NCBI GenBank assembly: GCA_002753515.1
Contig: PEAK01000026.1
Span: 1 to 54,627 of the forward strand
Length of the DNA: 54,627 bases
Source of the DNA: Magnetococcales bacterium
Lineage (GTDB): Bacteria > Pseudomonadota > Magnetococcia > Magnetococcales > UBA8363
Direction: 5' to 3'
Shown here: piece by piece, positions 33,066-41,645 of the stretch
Numbering within the stretch: position 1 is the first letter of the stretch
How the letters are laid out: every line of letters starts with the position of its first letter
The notes under the pieces: model-generated
What the model was told of the DNA's origin: nothing
Seen by the model: only the letters and a program-made list of their open reading frames with translations
Database searches by the model: none
Made by a program: the position numbers and the translations under genes

Positions 33066-35728
33066 GGCAGATACTCCTGTGGGATCCAATACCCCCGTGT
33101 CCCTCCGAAAGTGTGGCTGAAGCGGTAATCTTTGCTGTTGCCCAGGGGTTCGGAACGGATGCCACCGTCGATTTTAATGATTCTTCGACCATTTTCGGTG
33201 GTATCGGGGCATTGGTTGGGGCGGAACGGTTCGACTTTGAAGACGGGCTTGTTGAAATCTTTTTCGACGATCTCCAACATTTCCCTGGAGTTGATAGCCC
33301 AGGCAGCGAGACGACGCAGCTCGCACAGCGGTACGGCCGCCACAGGTGCCCCCGTTTTATCGATCATGGGAGAGCCGTTGTTTCCCAGGGCGATCAGATG
33401 ACCATCCTTGTCGCGAACCGATTTTTCCGCGAGCAAGGCGTTGACATTGTAACTGAGCAATGGGCTATGGTTGCGTACTGGCAGCCCACCGCGACGCTGG
33501 GCGTACTCTATGGGCGATTCGCCGGAGCTGTTCATGGCGGGAAGGCGCAAATTATTCTGCAATCCCACTGCCAGGGCATTGCCCAAGGCTCGACGCAACT
33601 GGGGTTCGGGTAGCTCGTTGTAGCCATCGAAACCGCGCAGGATGCGGATCCACGAGGTCAACGCGTTACTGGTGACCCACAGTTCTTCCACCACTTTATC
33701 GTCTGCCTCGATGTAGCCGATGCGGGTCGTGTCGTACACACGTTGCTGGCATTGTTTGCCGAGCTGGCCACAGGCTCCCGATTTCAGGATATGCCAGTAG
33801 ACACCTGGAATATCGACACGTTCACGGCGCAGGCGGTCGATGATGGTCACCAACGACCCGCCGCCGTGGATATCCAGGATGATTTCATCGATCAGGGCGC
33901 TGGAGCCCAATTTTTCCACGGTGCCAACCATGCGTTGGATCAGACCTTGTTCGTCGAGACGCAGGACATGGTCGGTAATTTTGCTGTCGGCGGGCAATGT
34001 TTGTCCCAACAGCTCCTTGGCTTGACTTTCAAACTTGACATAGGCGGCGGAATAGGCCTTGGGATGTTTGGACTGGTGGGCCAAAGAGGGTGTTTGCACA
34101 AAGAAGCTGATCAGATTGTCACCCAGGCTTTTGCTGCCCCGCTGCATCAATGAAATCAATGTTTTTATGTTGACCGGGTTGGCATATTTGGCCTTTTGGT
34201 AGAGTTGGCCACGATTGCTAACGGCGGGTCGCGTAGTTTGGTAACCCGAGTCGCCGACGACAAACAAGATTTTAATGTTATCGGGACACGGTTTTAAGTC
34301 CATGCTCAAAACCTGGTTCAATCCGCCGAACAAATTCTCTTCATAGTCATCGTCGGTATCGCTTTCCGAGGCGCGCACCTTGGCGATGGCTTTTTGGAAG
34401 GAATCAAAAGCGGCTTTTTGTTGCACTTCGTTCAAATCGCACTGGGCAGGCAGGGGGTGTCCTTCACCGATGCCGTCACCGGGACCATCGGTGAATATCC
34501 TATCGGCATAGGGATCCCGGTAGACCCGGAAGCCGAAACGAAACTCGGTATCCTTGAATCCTTGCGCTTTTTTCAGTTTATTGATGACCTCCTGGATGAC
34601 GCCGGGTTGGTCGGGTGTACCGCGTACCGCATCGATGAACGGCCCCATGCTAGCCGTGGCATCGAGCAGGAAAAAGATATCGACGTGTTTTTTGGCGGAG
34701 AGTGAGGCTATCCCCGGCATGATGCGTTGGGCGAGTCCGGTGGATATGGCGACCTTGTCGTCGCCAACGCGGCGACCTACCAATCCGGGACGGGCAAGGG
34801 CCACCTGGAAGAATCGTTTTTTCGCGCTGGTGGCTCCCACGCTCTCGGGGGCTATGGTGCGACCGTCCTGATCCACCATCTCCAGGACAGGGATGCGTAG
34901 CGCCGACTTGAACCAATCCCGACCTCCCAAAATGGGGTGGCAGGTTTTGTTGTCGCGGGCCACGGCATCCTTGAGTTGTTCATAGGTGCAGATGGTGCCC
35001 GGACTGACGCCATCGGGGGCGAGCAGGTCTTCACGGGGACGGATGCTGAAGGCGTTGTTCCAGATGAAGCCATCCTTCTTGGCAACCCATCCCAATAGGG
35101 GGGCATCTTTATCAAGCCGGAAACGATCGGCCAGCAGGTAGGCCCCATCGTTTTGAGCGAACACGAAATACATGTGAAACCGTGAGGCTCCCTCGCGGCA
35201 GTTGCCTTGGCCACCAACGCAATCCTTGAGTTCGGGATCCTGAAATATCTGTACGGTGGGAGCGACCGCATCATCGGGTGTTTTGGCATCGTCAGGACGG
35301 ATGGACGTATCTGTCTTGACGAAGAATTTCATCTCAAGGCCCGCTTCGCTCCTGGTCGGCAGCTCACCGCATAGAAGGTCCTCCCGGGCAACCCATCCGG
35401 TTGCTTCGGGCTGCTCCTTGTATCGCAGGGCGTGGATTTTAAACAGGGTGTCCGTGGCATCGAGGAGTTCCGCCTGTTGATTAAAAATGAGGTAGCTGGA
35501 AACCTTGCCACCTTTGTTGTCGCTATAGAGGGGCGCATCCTGTCGAAGTACCCGGAGGACTCCAGACCATAGGATGGTTTTATCCTGCTTGAAGCGCGCC
35601 AGATCAAAGGAGGAGCAGCTGGCCGCTGGGACAGCATCGTTTGCGGCCAGTGCCAGGTGTGGACCGTACACGACAAGCAGGAATAGCGTACCGAGGAAGG
35701 TTGGTATGAAAAAGGTTCGACTTGTCAC
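33062..35728 (-). CDS. Periplasmic von Willebrand A domain protein
   Basis: 888 residues from GTG 35728, chosen because aagggatctaac directly precedes it and a clean signal peptide follows (TSRTFFIPTFLGTLFLLVVY, cleaved near LALAAND). An ATG at 35764 is in frame. Residues about 30-330 contain SH3-like segments (VLRQDAPLYSDN, EATGWVAREDLLCGELP; later LLGWVAKKDGFIWNN). The vWA domain starts about 350 with HVDIFFLLDATASMGPFIDA, whose DATAS is the MIDAS metal site, and continues to ILFVVGDSGYQT. The C-terminal half is unassigned. It resembles the vWA part of PpkA-type kinases, but no kinase domain is present. The genes on each side are a SUMF1-like and an ABC ATPase gene. Confidence 0.83.
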   Translation of the reverse strand: MTSRTFFIPTFLGTLFLLVVYGPHLALAANDAVPAASCSSFDLARFKQDKTILWSGVLRVLRQDAPLYSDNKGGKVSSYLIFNQQAELLDATDTLFKIHALRYKEQPEATGWVAREDLLCGELPTRSEAGLEMKFFVKTDTSIRPDDAKTPDDAVAPTVQIFQDPELKDCVGGQGNCREGASRFHMYFVFAQNDGAYLLADRFRLDKDAPLLGWVAKKDGFIWNNAFSIRPREDLLAPDGVSPGTICTYEQLKDAVARDNKTCHPILGGRDWFKSALRIPVLEMVDQDGRTIAPESVGATSAKKRFFQVALARPGLVGRRVGDDKVAISTGLAQRIMPGIASLSAKKHVDIFFLLDATASMGPFIDAVRGTPDQPGVIQEVINKLKKAQGFKDTEFRFGFRVYRDPYADRIFTDGPGDGIGEGHPLPAQCDLNEVQQKAAFDSFQKAIAKVRASESDTDDDYEENLFGGLNQVLSMDLKPCPDNIKILFVVGDSGYQTTRPAVSNRGQLYQKAKYANPVNIKTLISLMQRGSKSLGDNLISFFVQTPSLAHQSKHPKAYSAAYVKFESQAKELLGQTLPADSKITDHVLRLDEQGLIQRMVGTVEKLGSSALIDEIILDIHGGGSLVTIIDRLRRERVDIPGVYWHILKSGACGQLGKQCQQRVYDTTRIGYIEADDKVVEELWVTSNALTSWIRILRGFDGYNELPEPQLRRALGNALAVGLQNNLRLPAMNSSGESPIEYAQRRGGLPVRNHSPLLSYNVNALLAEKSVRDKDGHLIALGNNGSPMIDKTGAPVAAVPLCELRRLAAWAINSREMLEIVEKDFNKPVFKVEPFRPNQCPDTTENGRRIIKIDGGIRSEPLGNSKDYRFSHTFGGTRGYWIPQEYLP

Positions 35729-35788
35729 GTTAGATCCCTTAATAAATTGAACTTTTTGTTGCATGTGTCAGGCGCCGGGTTACGATCA

Positions 35789-36724
35789 TCAGGGTGGATT
35801 GGTCGTTTTTCCCAGGGAGAGTCCTGAGTCCATTTTTAAAAATTCTCCGGTTTTGGCAGTCTTTTCCGATTTTGTCCCGGGAGGTGCCATGTGTAACACA
35901 AGGCGAAATCCTGCCACAGCCAGTTGCGCCGGCATGCAAATTTCCTTGGATACTTCTGTCGCGGTCGTTGAACTGTCACTGCCCAGTAGAAAATAACCCT
36001 CGGGACAGGGGGAGCGCGACCATTCTTGAACGACTCGGAGAAGATTCGTGGCCAACCCCTCGGCAGTGATACTCCCATTCATGACTTTTGGACCGTAGGA
36101 ACTGGCGTGGATGACGGCAGCGGCCCACTCTTCCCGAGAAGGCAACGTGTAGGAGCAACCCGTTTTTTGCGACAACCACTGGGCATAATCCATGGCTCCT
36201 TCCCAGGAAACATGGCGTACCAGGTTATCCTGGGCATCACTCAATTCCCAATGTTTGCCCAGTCTAAGGCGCAACCGTTCTTTTTCGCTGAAATTTTGCA
36301 TACGGTCAACATCTTCGACATAACGTTTGAACTGTTCCAGATCCACTTCGCGATTTTGTATCAGGAAGGGATTATTGATTTCCAGGGTAGATTCTTTAAA
36401 ATGCATCAAGGGTCCGAGGCTGGAAGTTGGATCGGGGATAGGGTAGGTTCCGGCGGGTATTTCCACCAGAGTTGACCGGTCCTGGTTATCCAGACAGGCT
36501 TGCCAGGGAAGAGTTGGGGATGGATTGGGGGTTGCGCTGGGGTGGATGTAAGAGAGTAGCGACCATCCCAGGGCCAGGGCCAAAAGAAAGATCACCGGGA
36601 GGACGAGGTCATAGAGAGAGACGGGCAAATTCCAACCGAATTGGGATGGTTTGGTCACTCTGACCGCACCGGGCCTCCGAACAGCCGGAGGCTTCCGTTT
36701 TCCGTCCTGCGGACGCTCAATCAT
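35789..36724 (-). CDS. Membrane-anchored SUMF1/FGE-sulfatase-like domain protein
   Basis: 311 residues from ATG 36724; the frame stays open to TTG 36901, which would add 59 residues without a ribosome site. A basic cytoplasmic stretch (RKPPAVRRPGAVRVTKPSQ) precedes one transmembrane helix (YDLVLPVIFLLALALGW), so the domain faces the periplasm. It follows the formylglycine-generating-enzyme order: LVEIPAGTYPIPD, then HVSWEGAMDYAQWLSQKTGCSYTLPSREEW, split here as HVSWEGAMDYAQWLS and YTLPSREEWAAA, and finally VVQEWSRSP and AGFRLVL. The active-site cysteines of true sulfatase-modifying enzymes were not identified, so a binding or structural role (as in TagR) is more likely. The vWA gene starts 60 bp downstream. 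Confidence 0.75.
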   Translation of the reverse strand: MIERPQDGKRKPPAVRRPGAVRVTKPSQFGWNLPVSLYDLVLPVIFLLALALGWSLLSYIHPSATPNPSPTLPWQACLDNQDRSTLVEIPAGTYPIPDPTSSLGPLMHFKESTLEINNPFLIQNREVDLEQFKRYVEDVDRMQNFSEKERLRLRLGKHWELSDAQDNLVRHVSWEGAMDYAQWLSQKTGCSYTLPSREEWAAAVIHASSYGPKVMNGSITAEGLATNLLRVVQEWSRSPCPEGYFLLGSDSSTTATEVSKEICMPAQLAVAGFRLVLHMAPPGTKSEKTAKTGEFLKMDSGLSLGKTTNPP

Positions 36725-37010
36725 GCCTTTGCTGTACTTCAAAGGATCAAACCCACTCAAAAGAGTAGTATTGGTTCCCAGGGCGGTAATTCCCCCAGAT
36801 ATTGGCACCCGGACATCGGCCTTACTCTTTACTCTCCCCTTCCCTTCAGGGGGGCCATCATGAACTTCTTTGCCCCGGGTGGGAAGGATTGTTGAATTCA
36901 AACTGGATTTGCGTCACAGTCGTCCCGGTATTTTTCAGAGAACGGGAACGTTACGACTTGCGAGGGCTGCCTTGGGTAATGGGGATACCACGTCATCTTT
37001 GTATCAGGCA

Positions 37011-37760
37011 ATGCCTGTCATCATCCTGGATCGGACCAGTCATCCGGGCAACATTGGTGCGACGGCGCGTGTCATGGCGAACATGGGCCTGACAGAATTG
37101 CGTCTGGTAGCACCGGATCGGTTTCCCCATCCGGAAGCGGTGCAATTGGCGGCCAACGGCGCGGAAGTTTTGGCGCGTGCCCAGGTGTATGCCACCATGG
37201 AGGAAGCGGTTGGCGACCGGAATTTTTTGGTGGCTACCACCAATCGCGGCCGCGGCCAACGTCAGACAGTATTGACGCCACGCCAGCTCGGGGAACAGTG
37301 GGCCGACATTTCCAGATCGGGCACGATCAAGGGGGGGATCATGTTTGGGACGGAGCGCACCGGACTTTTGACCAAGGATGTGGAACGGGCCGATTGCGTG
37401 TGTAATATCCCTACTGTGGGGGGGTATGGATCCCTCAATCTATCGCATGCCGTCATGGTGATCGCGTATGAAATCATGGCATCGACCCGGGGCGGCTCAC
37501 CGCCGGGACTGATTCCGGTGGTCCATCGCACCTTGGCCACCAATGCCGAGATGGATCGATTGTTTCAGCATTTGGAAGAGGTACTCCGAGCCATTGATTT
37601 CATCAAACCCGGGCGGGGACACCATATGATGGGCAGTCTCAAGGCCATCTTCAATCGGGCGGCACTGGATAGCCGGGAAGTTTCCATCCTGCGTGGCATC
37701 CTGCATGAGACCCTCGCCATTCGCAAGAAAAGAGGTGACATGGCAGAGAAAAACGGGTAG
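37011..37760 (+). CDS. trmJ: tRNA (cytidine/uridine-2'-O-)-methyltransferase, TrmJ-like
   Basis: 249 residues. SPOUT-class signatures are clear: [25 protein letters not shown] at the start (here read in two pieces, [19 protein letters not shown]), MFGTERTGLL for the knot, and IPTVGGYGSLNLSHAVMVIAYE for the SAM-binding trefoil knot. The C-terminal region with IDFIKPGRGHHMMGSLKAIFNRA is the TrmJ extension. It modifies position 32 of tRNA. ATG 37011 fits the family N-terminus. The frame is open to 36870 but the extra sequence is unlike the family. The approximately 285 bp before it, shared with the divergent SUMF1-like gene, contain no clear promoter. Confidence 0.92.
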   Translation: MPVIILDRTSHPGNIGATARVMANMGLTELRLVAPDRFPHPEAVQLAANGAEVLARAQVYATMEEAVGDRNFLVATTNRGRGQRQTVLTPRQLGEQWADISRSGTIKGGIMFGTERTGLLTKDVERADCVCNIPTVGGYGSLNLSHAVMVIAYEIMASTRGGSPPGLIPVVHRTLATNAEMDRLFQHLEEVLRAIDFIKPGRGHHMMGSLKAIFNRAALDSREVSILRGILHETLAIRKKRGDMAEKNG

Positions 37761-37869
37761 GAGGAAGATCGGATTTCAAGAGTGAATCAATTCGCAATGA
37801 ATGACTTGGTATGGTCTAGTAAAATGGTGGCCTTCGGGTGGTTATTGACAGATATATCAGGATAATAAA

Positions 37870-40722
37870 ATGAAAAGAGTATTGATCATTGGTGGTATGG
37901 CTTCCGGTCCAAAATTTGCCATGGCTTTGAAAAGGCGGCGTCCTGACGTCGAGATTACTATCATTGAAATGAGTGATTATCTATCATTTGGGGCTTGTGT
38001 TCTTCCCCACCTTCTATCAGGTGTAGTGGCAGACGTAGAAGCGCTCAATCGTACTCCCTTAGGGGAAGAAAGAAATTCAACTTTCTTTTTGAAAAATGGT
38101 AATATCGCTACGCAAACGAAAACAGAGGCCCTTTGGGTTGATCGTTTACGAAGAAAGGTGATTACCCGGTCCTTATTATCGGAAGATAAAGTCATAGACG
38201 TGGGTTTTTTTGCCGGTCACGCCAGTGATTTTGATGTGATTCAAAAAATGGGTTTTATCAAAGACAATCAACTCACAGAGAAATTTTTTGATCAAGTGAG
38301 ACGTAAGGGAGTAGATGCTGAACATGACGAGTTAACGGTATCGACAGGTGGTGATTCATCACCGTATCGTCGATTTATTGACTTTCTGTTCCATCGATCC
38401 ATTTTGCTTGCGTTTTCATACGACAAATTATTCCTGGGTACTGGATCCACGGCGACGATTCCCCCCCTGACCTGCTATGACGATACAAAAATAATAGACA
38501 ACGTCCTGGTTTTTAAAAATGCTTTTTTGGTACGTACGATGGACGATGGTCGAGCAATTTCCAAAAGATTAAAAGTAGATAGTCCAAAGATGGTCACGAT
38601 TGTCGGTGGTGGGCTGATTGGTGTTGAGGTTGCTGCGGCGGTGCGAGATTTTGACGAGAATGTCGCTGTGCAGATTATTGAGATGAGGCCATCGATACTT
38701 TCAGATATGATAGAAGCTGATATATCTATCCATGCACAAAATTACCTGATAAGGAAACGTATAACACTCAATACCTCCACAAAAATTACAATCGTTCGTG
38801 GTTCGGATGGGTTCGCACGCACCCTTGAAACCGATCGAGGAGAATTATTTTCAACGGATTTGCTGTTGATTTGCACTGGCGTCCGTCCCAACGCACAGCT
38901 CGCGACACGGATCGGTTTGGATATTGGCGTAACCGGGGGAATACGGGTCAATGAACGCATGGAGACTTCCGATTCTGATATTCTTGCGGCAGGCGACTGT
39001 ATCGAAAACACTCACCGAGTCAGTGGGAAGCCAGTCGTTGCTCCCTTTGGTGACCTAGCCAATATTCAAGCACGCGTTGCTGCTGCAAATCTTTGCGGCC
39101 AGTCCATGGTATTCGAAGGAGTTATAGGAACGAGTATTGCAGAGATTGGCATAGAGAAAGATTCCTTCGGTGGTATCATCGCTCGTTATTCAGTCGGTGC
39201 TACTGGTCTGACTGAAAAAGAAGCTATGGAAGCTGGTTTTGATGTGGAGACTGTTTTGTTGCCGAGTAAAGATAGAATTTATTCTATGCCTGAAGCAGAA
39301 ATGATCTATCTGAAAATGATCGCAGACAAAAAAAATAGACGTTTACTTGGTGTTCAGGGAAGTGGCTTAGGGGATATCAATCGTCGCATAGCTTCAGCGG
39401 CAGCTTGGATTTATACAGGTGCATCCATTGATCAGTTATCCGTACTTGACCTTCCATATGCTCCATCGTATTCACCCGCTATCGATCCACTCATCATGGG
39501 AGCATGGGTCTTACAGAATAAAATTGCAGGACTATTTAGTGGGATCAAGCCACAAGAATTATTCGATAAACTTAAGAATCGCGAAATATTTCAATTGATT
39601 GATGTCCGTGAACCTATCGAATTTATGAATGAATCAATTCCTGGTTCTATGTTGATCCCTCTTAATGAGATCGAAAATTGGCTTTCTGATGCTCCTCGCA
39701 ATCAGGAATTCGTTCTTGTTTGTCTCGTTGGTCTAAGAAGTTATCTTGCTGCCAGAAAAATGCTATCCATGGGTTTTACTAATGTTAGGGTTATGGAAGG
39801 AGGTCTGGCTCTCTGGGGTGGCAAGATAGTCGGTGGAGATGATTCGGGCCAAGACTGCTGTATGATTCGATCCTATCTCATTGATAATCCTTCTGCTACA
39901 CAAAATTTACTCGATCTTGCTCCCAGATCGCCAAATTTAAAGAATGAAACGGTTAATATAGATGTATTAAACAGACGTAACGACCTGAGAACAAATATAA
40001 ATCATCCGCTATCACTGGAAACCGAGGGCAAATTGGTCTTTCAGGGCGTTTCTAGGAACATCAGCAGGAAAGGGATTTTCCTTTTTCTTGGTTATATGCC
40101 ACGTGGCATTCAGCTAGGGGAAGCAGGAAATGTATCAATCAATACTTGGTGCGGCACGCAATTCCGATTCCCTTGTAATGTCCAACATGTTTCTCAGGAT
40201 GGTGTCGGATTGGCGGTTCATGACTGGGACTTATTTGTCAATTCCTTGATTCGTGACATGGCAATTTTCAATACTGGAGAAAAGACGTTCGATGATGACC
40301 ATGTTAAAATGTGGAATATTCTCGATAATTTTTTTAATACATCGTTAAACCACGATAGTCAAAAAATATGGAGTACCGCACTACTTGATTGTGCTCGCAA
40401 GCATTTCTGGATAGAAGAAATAATGATGAAAAAAAATCGCTATCCAGGTTTGGATCGTCATATTGAGCATCATCAGCACTTTATTGACCAGGCTGAGGCG
40501 TTACATAATACAATTAATGAAAGTGATGTCGGAAACCCCGATGATCCTTTATCCTTTCATCTCGTCTCAAAGAAAAAGTTTGTGGAGTTCTTGAAATTTT
40601 GGCTTGTTCGGCACACGAATAGTATGGATCAAAGCATGGTCACTTATTTTCGCTATAAAGGTATTCGTGCAGTAATAAATAGTGACGACTATGACGTAGA
40701 AAATTCCAAATATGGACATTAA
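37870..40722 (+). CDS. CoA-disulfide reductase-like / rhodanese / PilZ / bacteriohemerythrin fusion
   Basis: 950 residues, ATG 37870 with agga eight bases upstream. Module 1 (1-540) is a flavin NADH:disulfide reductase: FAD motif IIGGMASGPKFAMA, the single redox cysteine Cys43 in SFGACVLPHLL as in CoA-disulfide reductases, NAD motif VTIVGGGLIGVEVA (242-255), and FAD motif ILAAGD. Module 2 (about 560-652) is rhodanese, with IDVREPIEF and active Cys618 in VCLVGLRS. Module 3 (about 700-790) is PilZ, with R703-x3-R707 and N730-x-S-x-x-G735 for c-di-GMP. Module 4 (about 800-930) is hemerythrin with all seven di-iron ligands visible: His811, His845, Glu849, His864, His868, His915, Asp920. About 90 extra residues (roughly 95-180) interrupt the first FAD half. 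The gene is clearly more AT-rich than its neighbours and ends inside a repeat. It is probably a persulfide or CoA-disulfide reductase controlled by oxygen and c-di-GMP; that role is inferred. Confidence 0.88.
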   Translation: MKRVLIIGGMASGPKFAMALKRRRPDVEITIIEMSDYLSFGACVLPHLLSGVVADVEALNRTPLGEERNSTFFLKNGNIATQTKTEALWVDRLRRKVITRSLLSEDKVIDVGFFAGHASDFDVIQKMGFIKDNQLTEKFFDQVRRKGVDAEHDELTVSTGGDSSPYRRFIDFLFHRSILLAFSYDKLFLGTGSTATIPPLTCYDDTKIIDNVLVFKNAFLVRTMDDGRAISKRLKVDSPKMVTIVGGGLIGVEVAAAVRDFDENVAVQIIEMRPSILSDMIEADISIHAQNYLIRKRITLNTSTKITIVRGSDGFARTLETDRGELFSTDLLLICTGVRPNAQLATRIGLDIGVTGGIRVNERMETSDSDILAAGDCIENTHRVSGKPVVAPFGDLANIQARVAAANLCGQSMVFEGVIGTSIAEIGIEKDSFGGIIARYSVGATGLTEKEAMEAGFDVETVLLPSKDRIYSMPEAEMIYLKMIADKKNRRLLGVQGSGLGDINRRIASAAAWIYTGASIDQLSVLDLPYAPSYSPAIDPLIMGAWVLQNKIAGLFSGIKPQELFDKLKNREIFQLIDVREPIEFMNESIPGSMLIPLNEIENWLSDAPRNQEFVLVCLVGLRSYLAARKMLSMGFTNVRVMEGGLALWGGKIVGGDDSGQDCCMIRSYLIDNPSATQNLLDLAPRSPNLKNETVNIDVLNRRNDLRTNINHPLSLETEGKLVFQGVSRNISRKGIFLFLGYMPRGIQLGEAGNVSINTWCGTQFRFPCNVQHVSQDGVGLAVHDWDLFVNSLIRDMAIFNTGEKTFDDDHVKMWNILDNFFNTSLNHDSQKIWSTALLDCARKHFWIEEIMMKKNRYPGLDRHIEHHQHFIDQAEALHNTINESDVGNPDDPLSFHLVSKKKFVEFLKFWLVRHTNSMDQSMVTYFRYKGIRAVINSDDYDVENSKYGH

Positions 40723-40815
40723 ACCGCAACCAATGTGGGATATGCAGTTTTCCAGCGTCATTCCCGCTTTCGCGGGAATGACAGAAACTACGCATCCCAA
40801 GATGGTTGCGGTTTA
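40720..40815. repeat. 96-bp palindromic repeat with TAAACCGCAAC ends
   Basis: The ends are perfect 11-bp inverted repeats, TAAACCGCAAC and GTTGCGGTTTA. Inside lies the hairpin gtcattcccgctttcgcggg with its aatgac partner. The first three bases are the stop codon of the upstream flavoprotein fusion. A second, longer copy is at 46765-46915 and a degenerate half copy is near 8072. It resembles a non-autonomous MITE/REPIN-type element and may also act as a terminator. Confidence 0.85.
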
Positions 40816-40826
40816 GATGCCAGGCC

Positions 40827-41540
40827 ATGATTCGTCTGGCCGAGGTCCCGGCGCATCTGGATGCGGTTGTTCCCTTGGCGGATGCCATGGAGGAAGAGTT
40901 GGCATGCTGGCAGGCCCGGGTCGGGGATGTCCTGACCATGGTGGACCCGGACGGTTTTTTTTTTCGTGCCAGGTTGTTACCTTCCCGAAGGGAGGTGGTG
41001 GTCTTTGAAACGGTTTCCCGGGCGGTGGAACCACTGCACCCGCGATGGTTATGTCCGGCGATCCCTGATCGGGAACGGATGCTGGTGATTTTGCAAAAGG
41101 CGGTGGAATTGGGGGCAACCGACATCATTCCCCTGGTTACGGAACATTCGTCCGCTGCCGGTGGGAGGCGTCATGGACAGGATAAATCGGCTACCTGGTC
41201 GCGCATAGTCCTGCAGGCGGCACGGCAATGTCGGCGAGCGATCCTGCCCAGATTGCATGCGCGGCAATCGTTGCGGACATTTTTGGCCGAGTCCATCGGG
41301 GGGAAAACGGCCTTTTTGGATACCCGGGAACCGCGGATGCCATTGAACCTTTGGCATGACCCCCATCAGGCTTTGGCCATTATGTGTGGGCCGGAGGGGG
41401 GATGGTCGGAGGAGGAACGGCTTCTGATGTTGGAACACCACGTGACCGCTGTTTCCCTGGGCCGGCGCTTGCTCCGGACGGAAACCGCAGCTGTTGCAGC
41501 CATGGCTGTGGTGACGATGCTTGATGATACCTTTACTTGA
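40827..41540 (+). CDS. rsmE: 16S rRNA (uracil-1498-N3)-methyltransferase RsmE
   Basis: 237 residues. The N-terminal PUA-like region has HLDAVVPLADAMEEEL and ARVGDVLTMVDPDG. The SPOUT methyltransferase part has LVILQKAVELGATDIIPLVTEHS (seen as ILQKAVELGATDIIPLVTE), WSRIVLQAARQCRRAILPRL, and the knot motif ALAIMCGPEGGWSEEE followed by SLGRRLLRTETAAVAA. These are diagnostic for RsmE, which methylates U1498 of 16S rRNA. ATG 40827 begins the family-like N-terminus; the frame is open to a TTG inside the repeat at 40806. The transcript leader is mostly the repeat element. Confidence 0.94.
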   Translation: MIRLAEVPAHLDAVVPLADAMEEELACWQARVGDVLTMVDPDGFFFRARLLPSRREVVVFETVSRAVEPLHPRWLCPAIPDRERMLVILQKAVELGATDIIPLVTEHSSAAGGRRHGQDKSATWSRIVLQAARQCRRAILPRLHARQSLRTFLAESIGGKTAFLDTREPRMPLNLWHDPHQALAIMCGPEGGWSEEERLLMLEHHVTAVSLGRRLLRTETAAVAAMAVVTMLDDTFT

Positions 41541-41645
41541 AGGGAAAATAGTGGGAAAATCCGCACCTTTTTAGAAAAGATTCTCTTGTCTTCATCAAGG
41601 GTATACATGGAGGGAAGACTTGGTGGTATTTCAAGGAGTTGAATT

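Noticed and set aside
36725-36901. 59-residue N-terminal extension of the SUMF1-like protein from TTG 36901
   Set aside because: No ribosome site at the TTG; ATG 36724 still leaves a complete cytoplasmic stretch and membrane anchor. The extension reads fairly protein-like, so it is not fully excluded.
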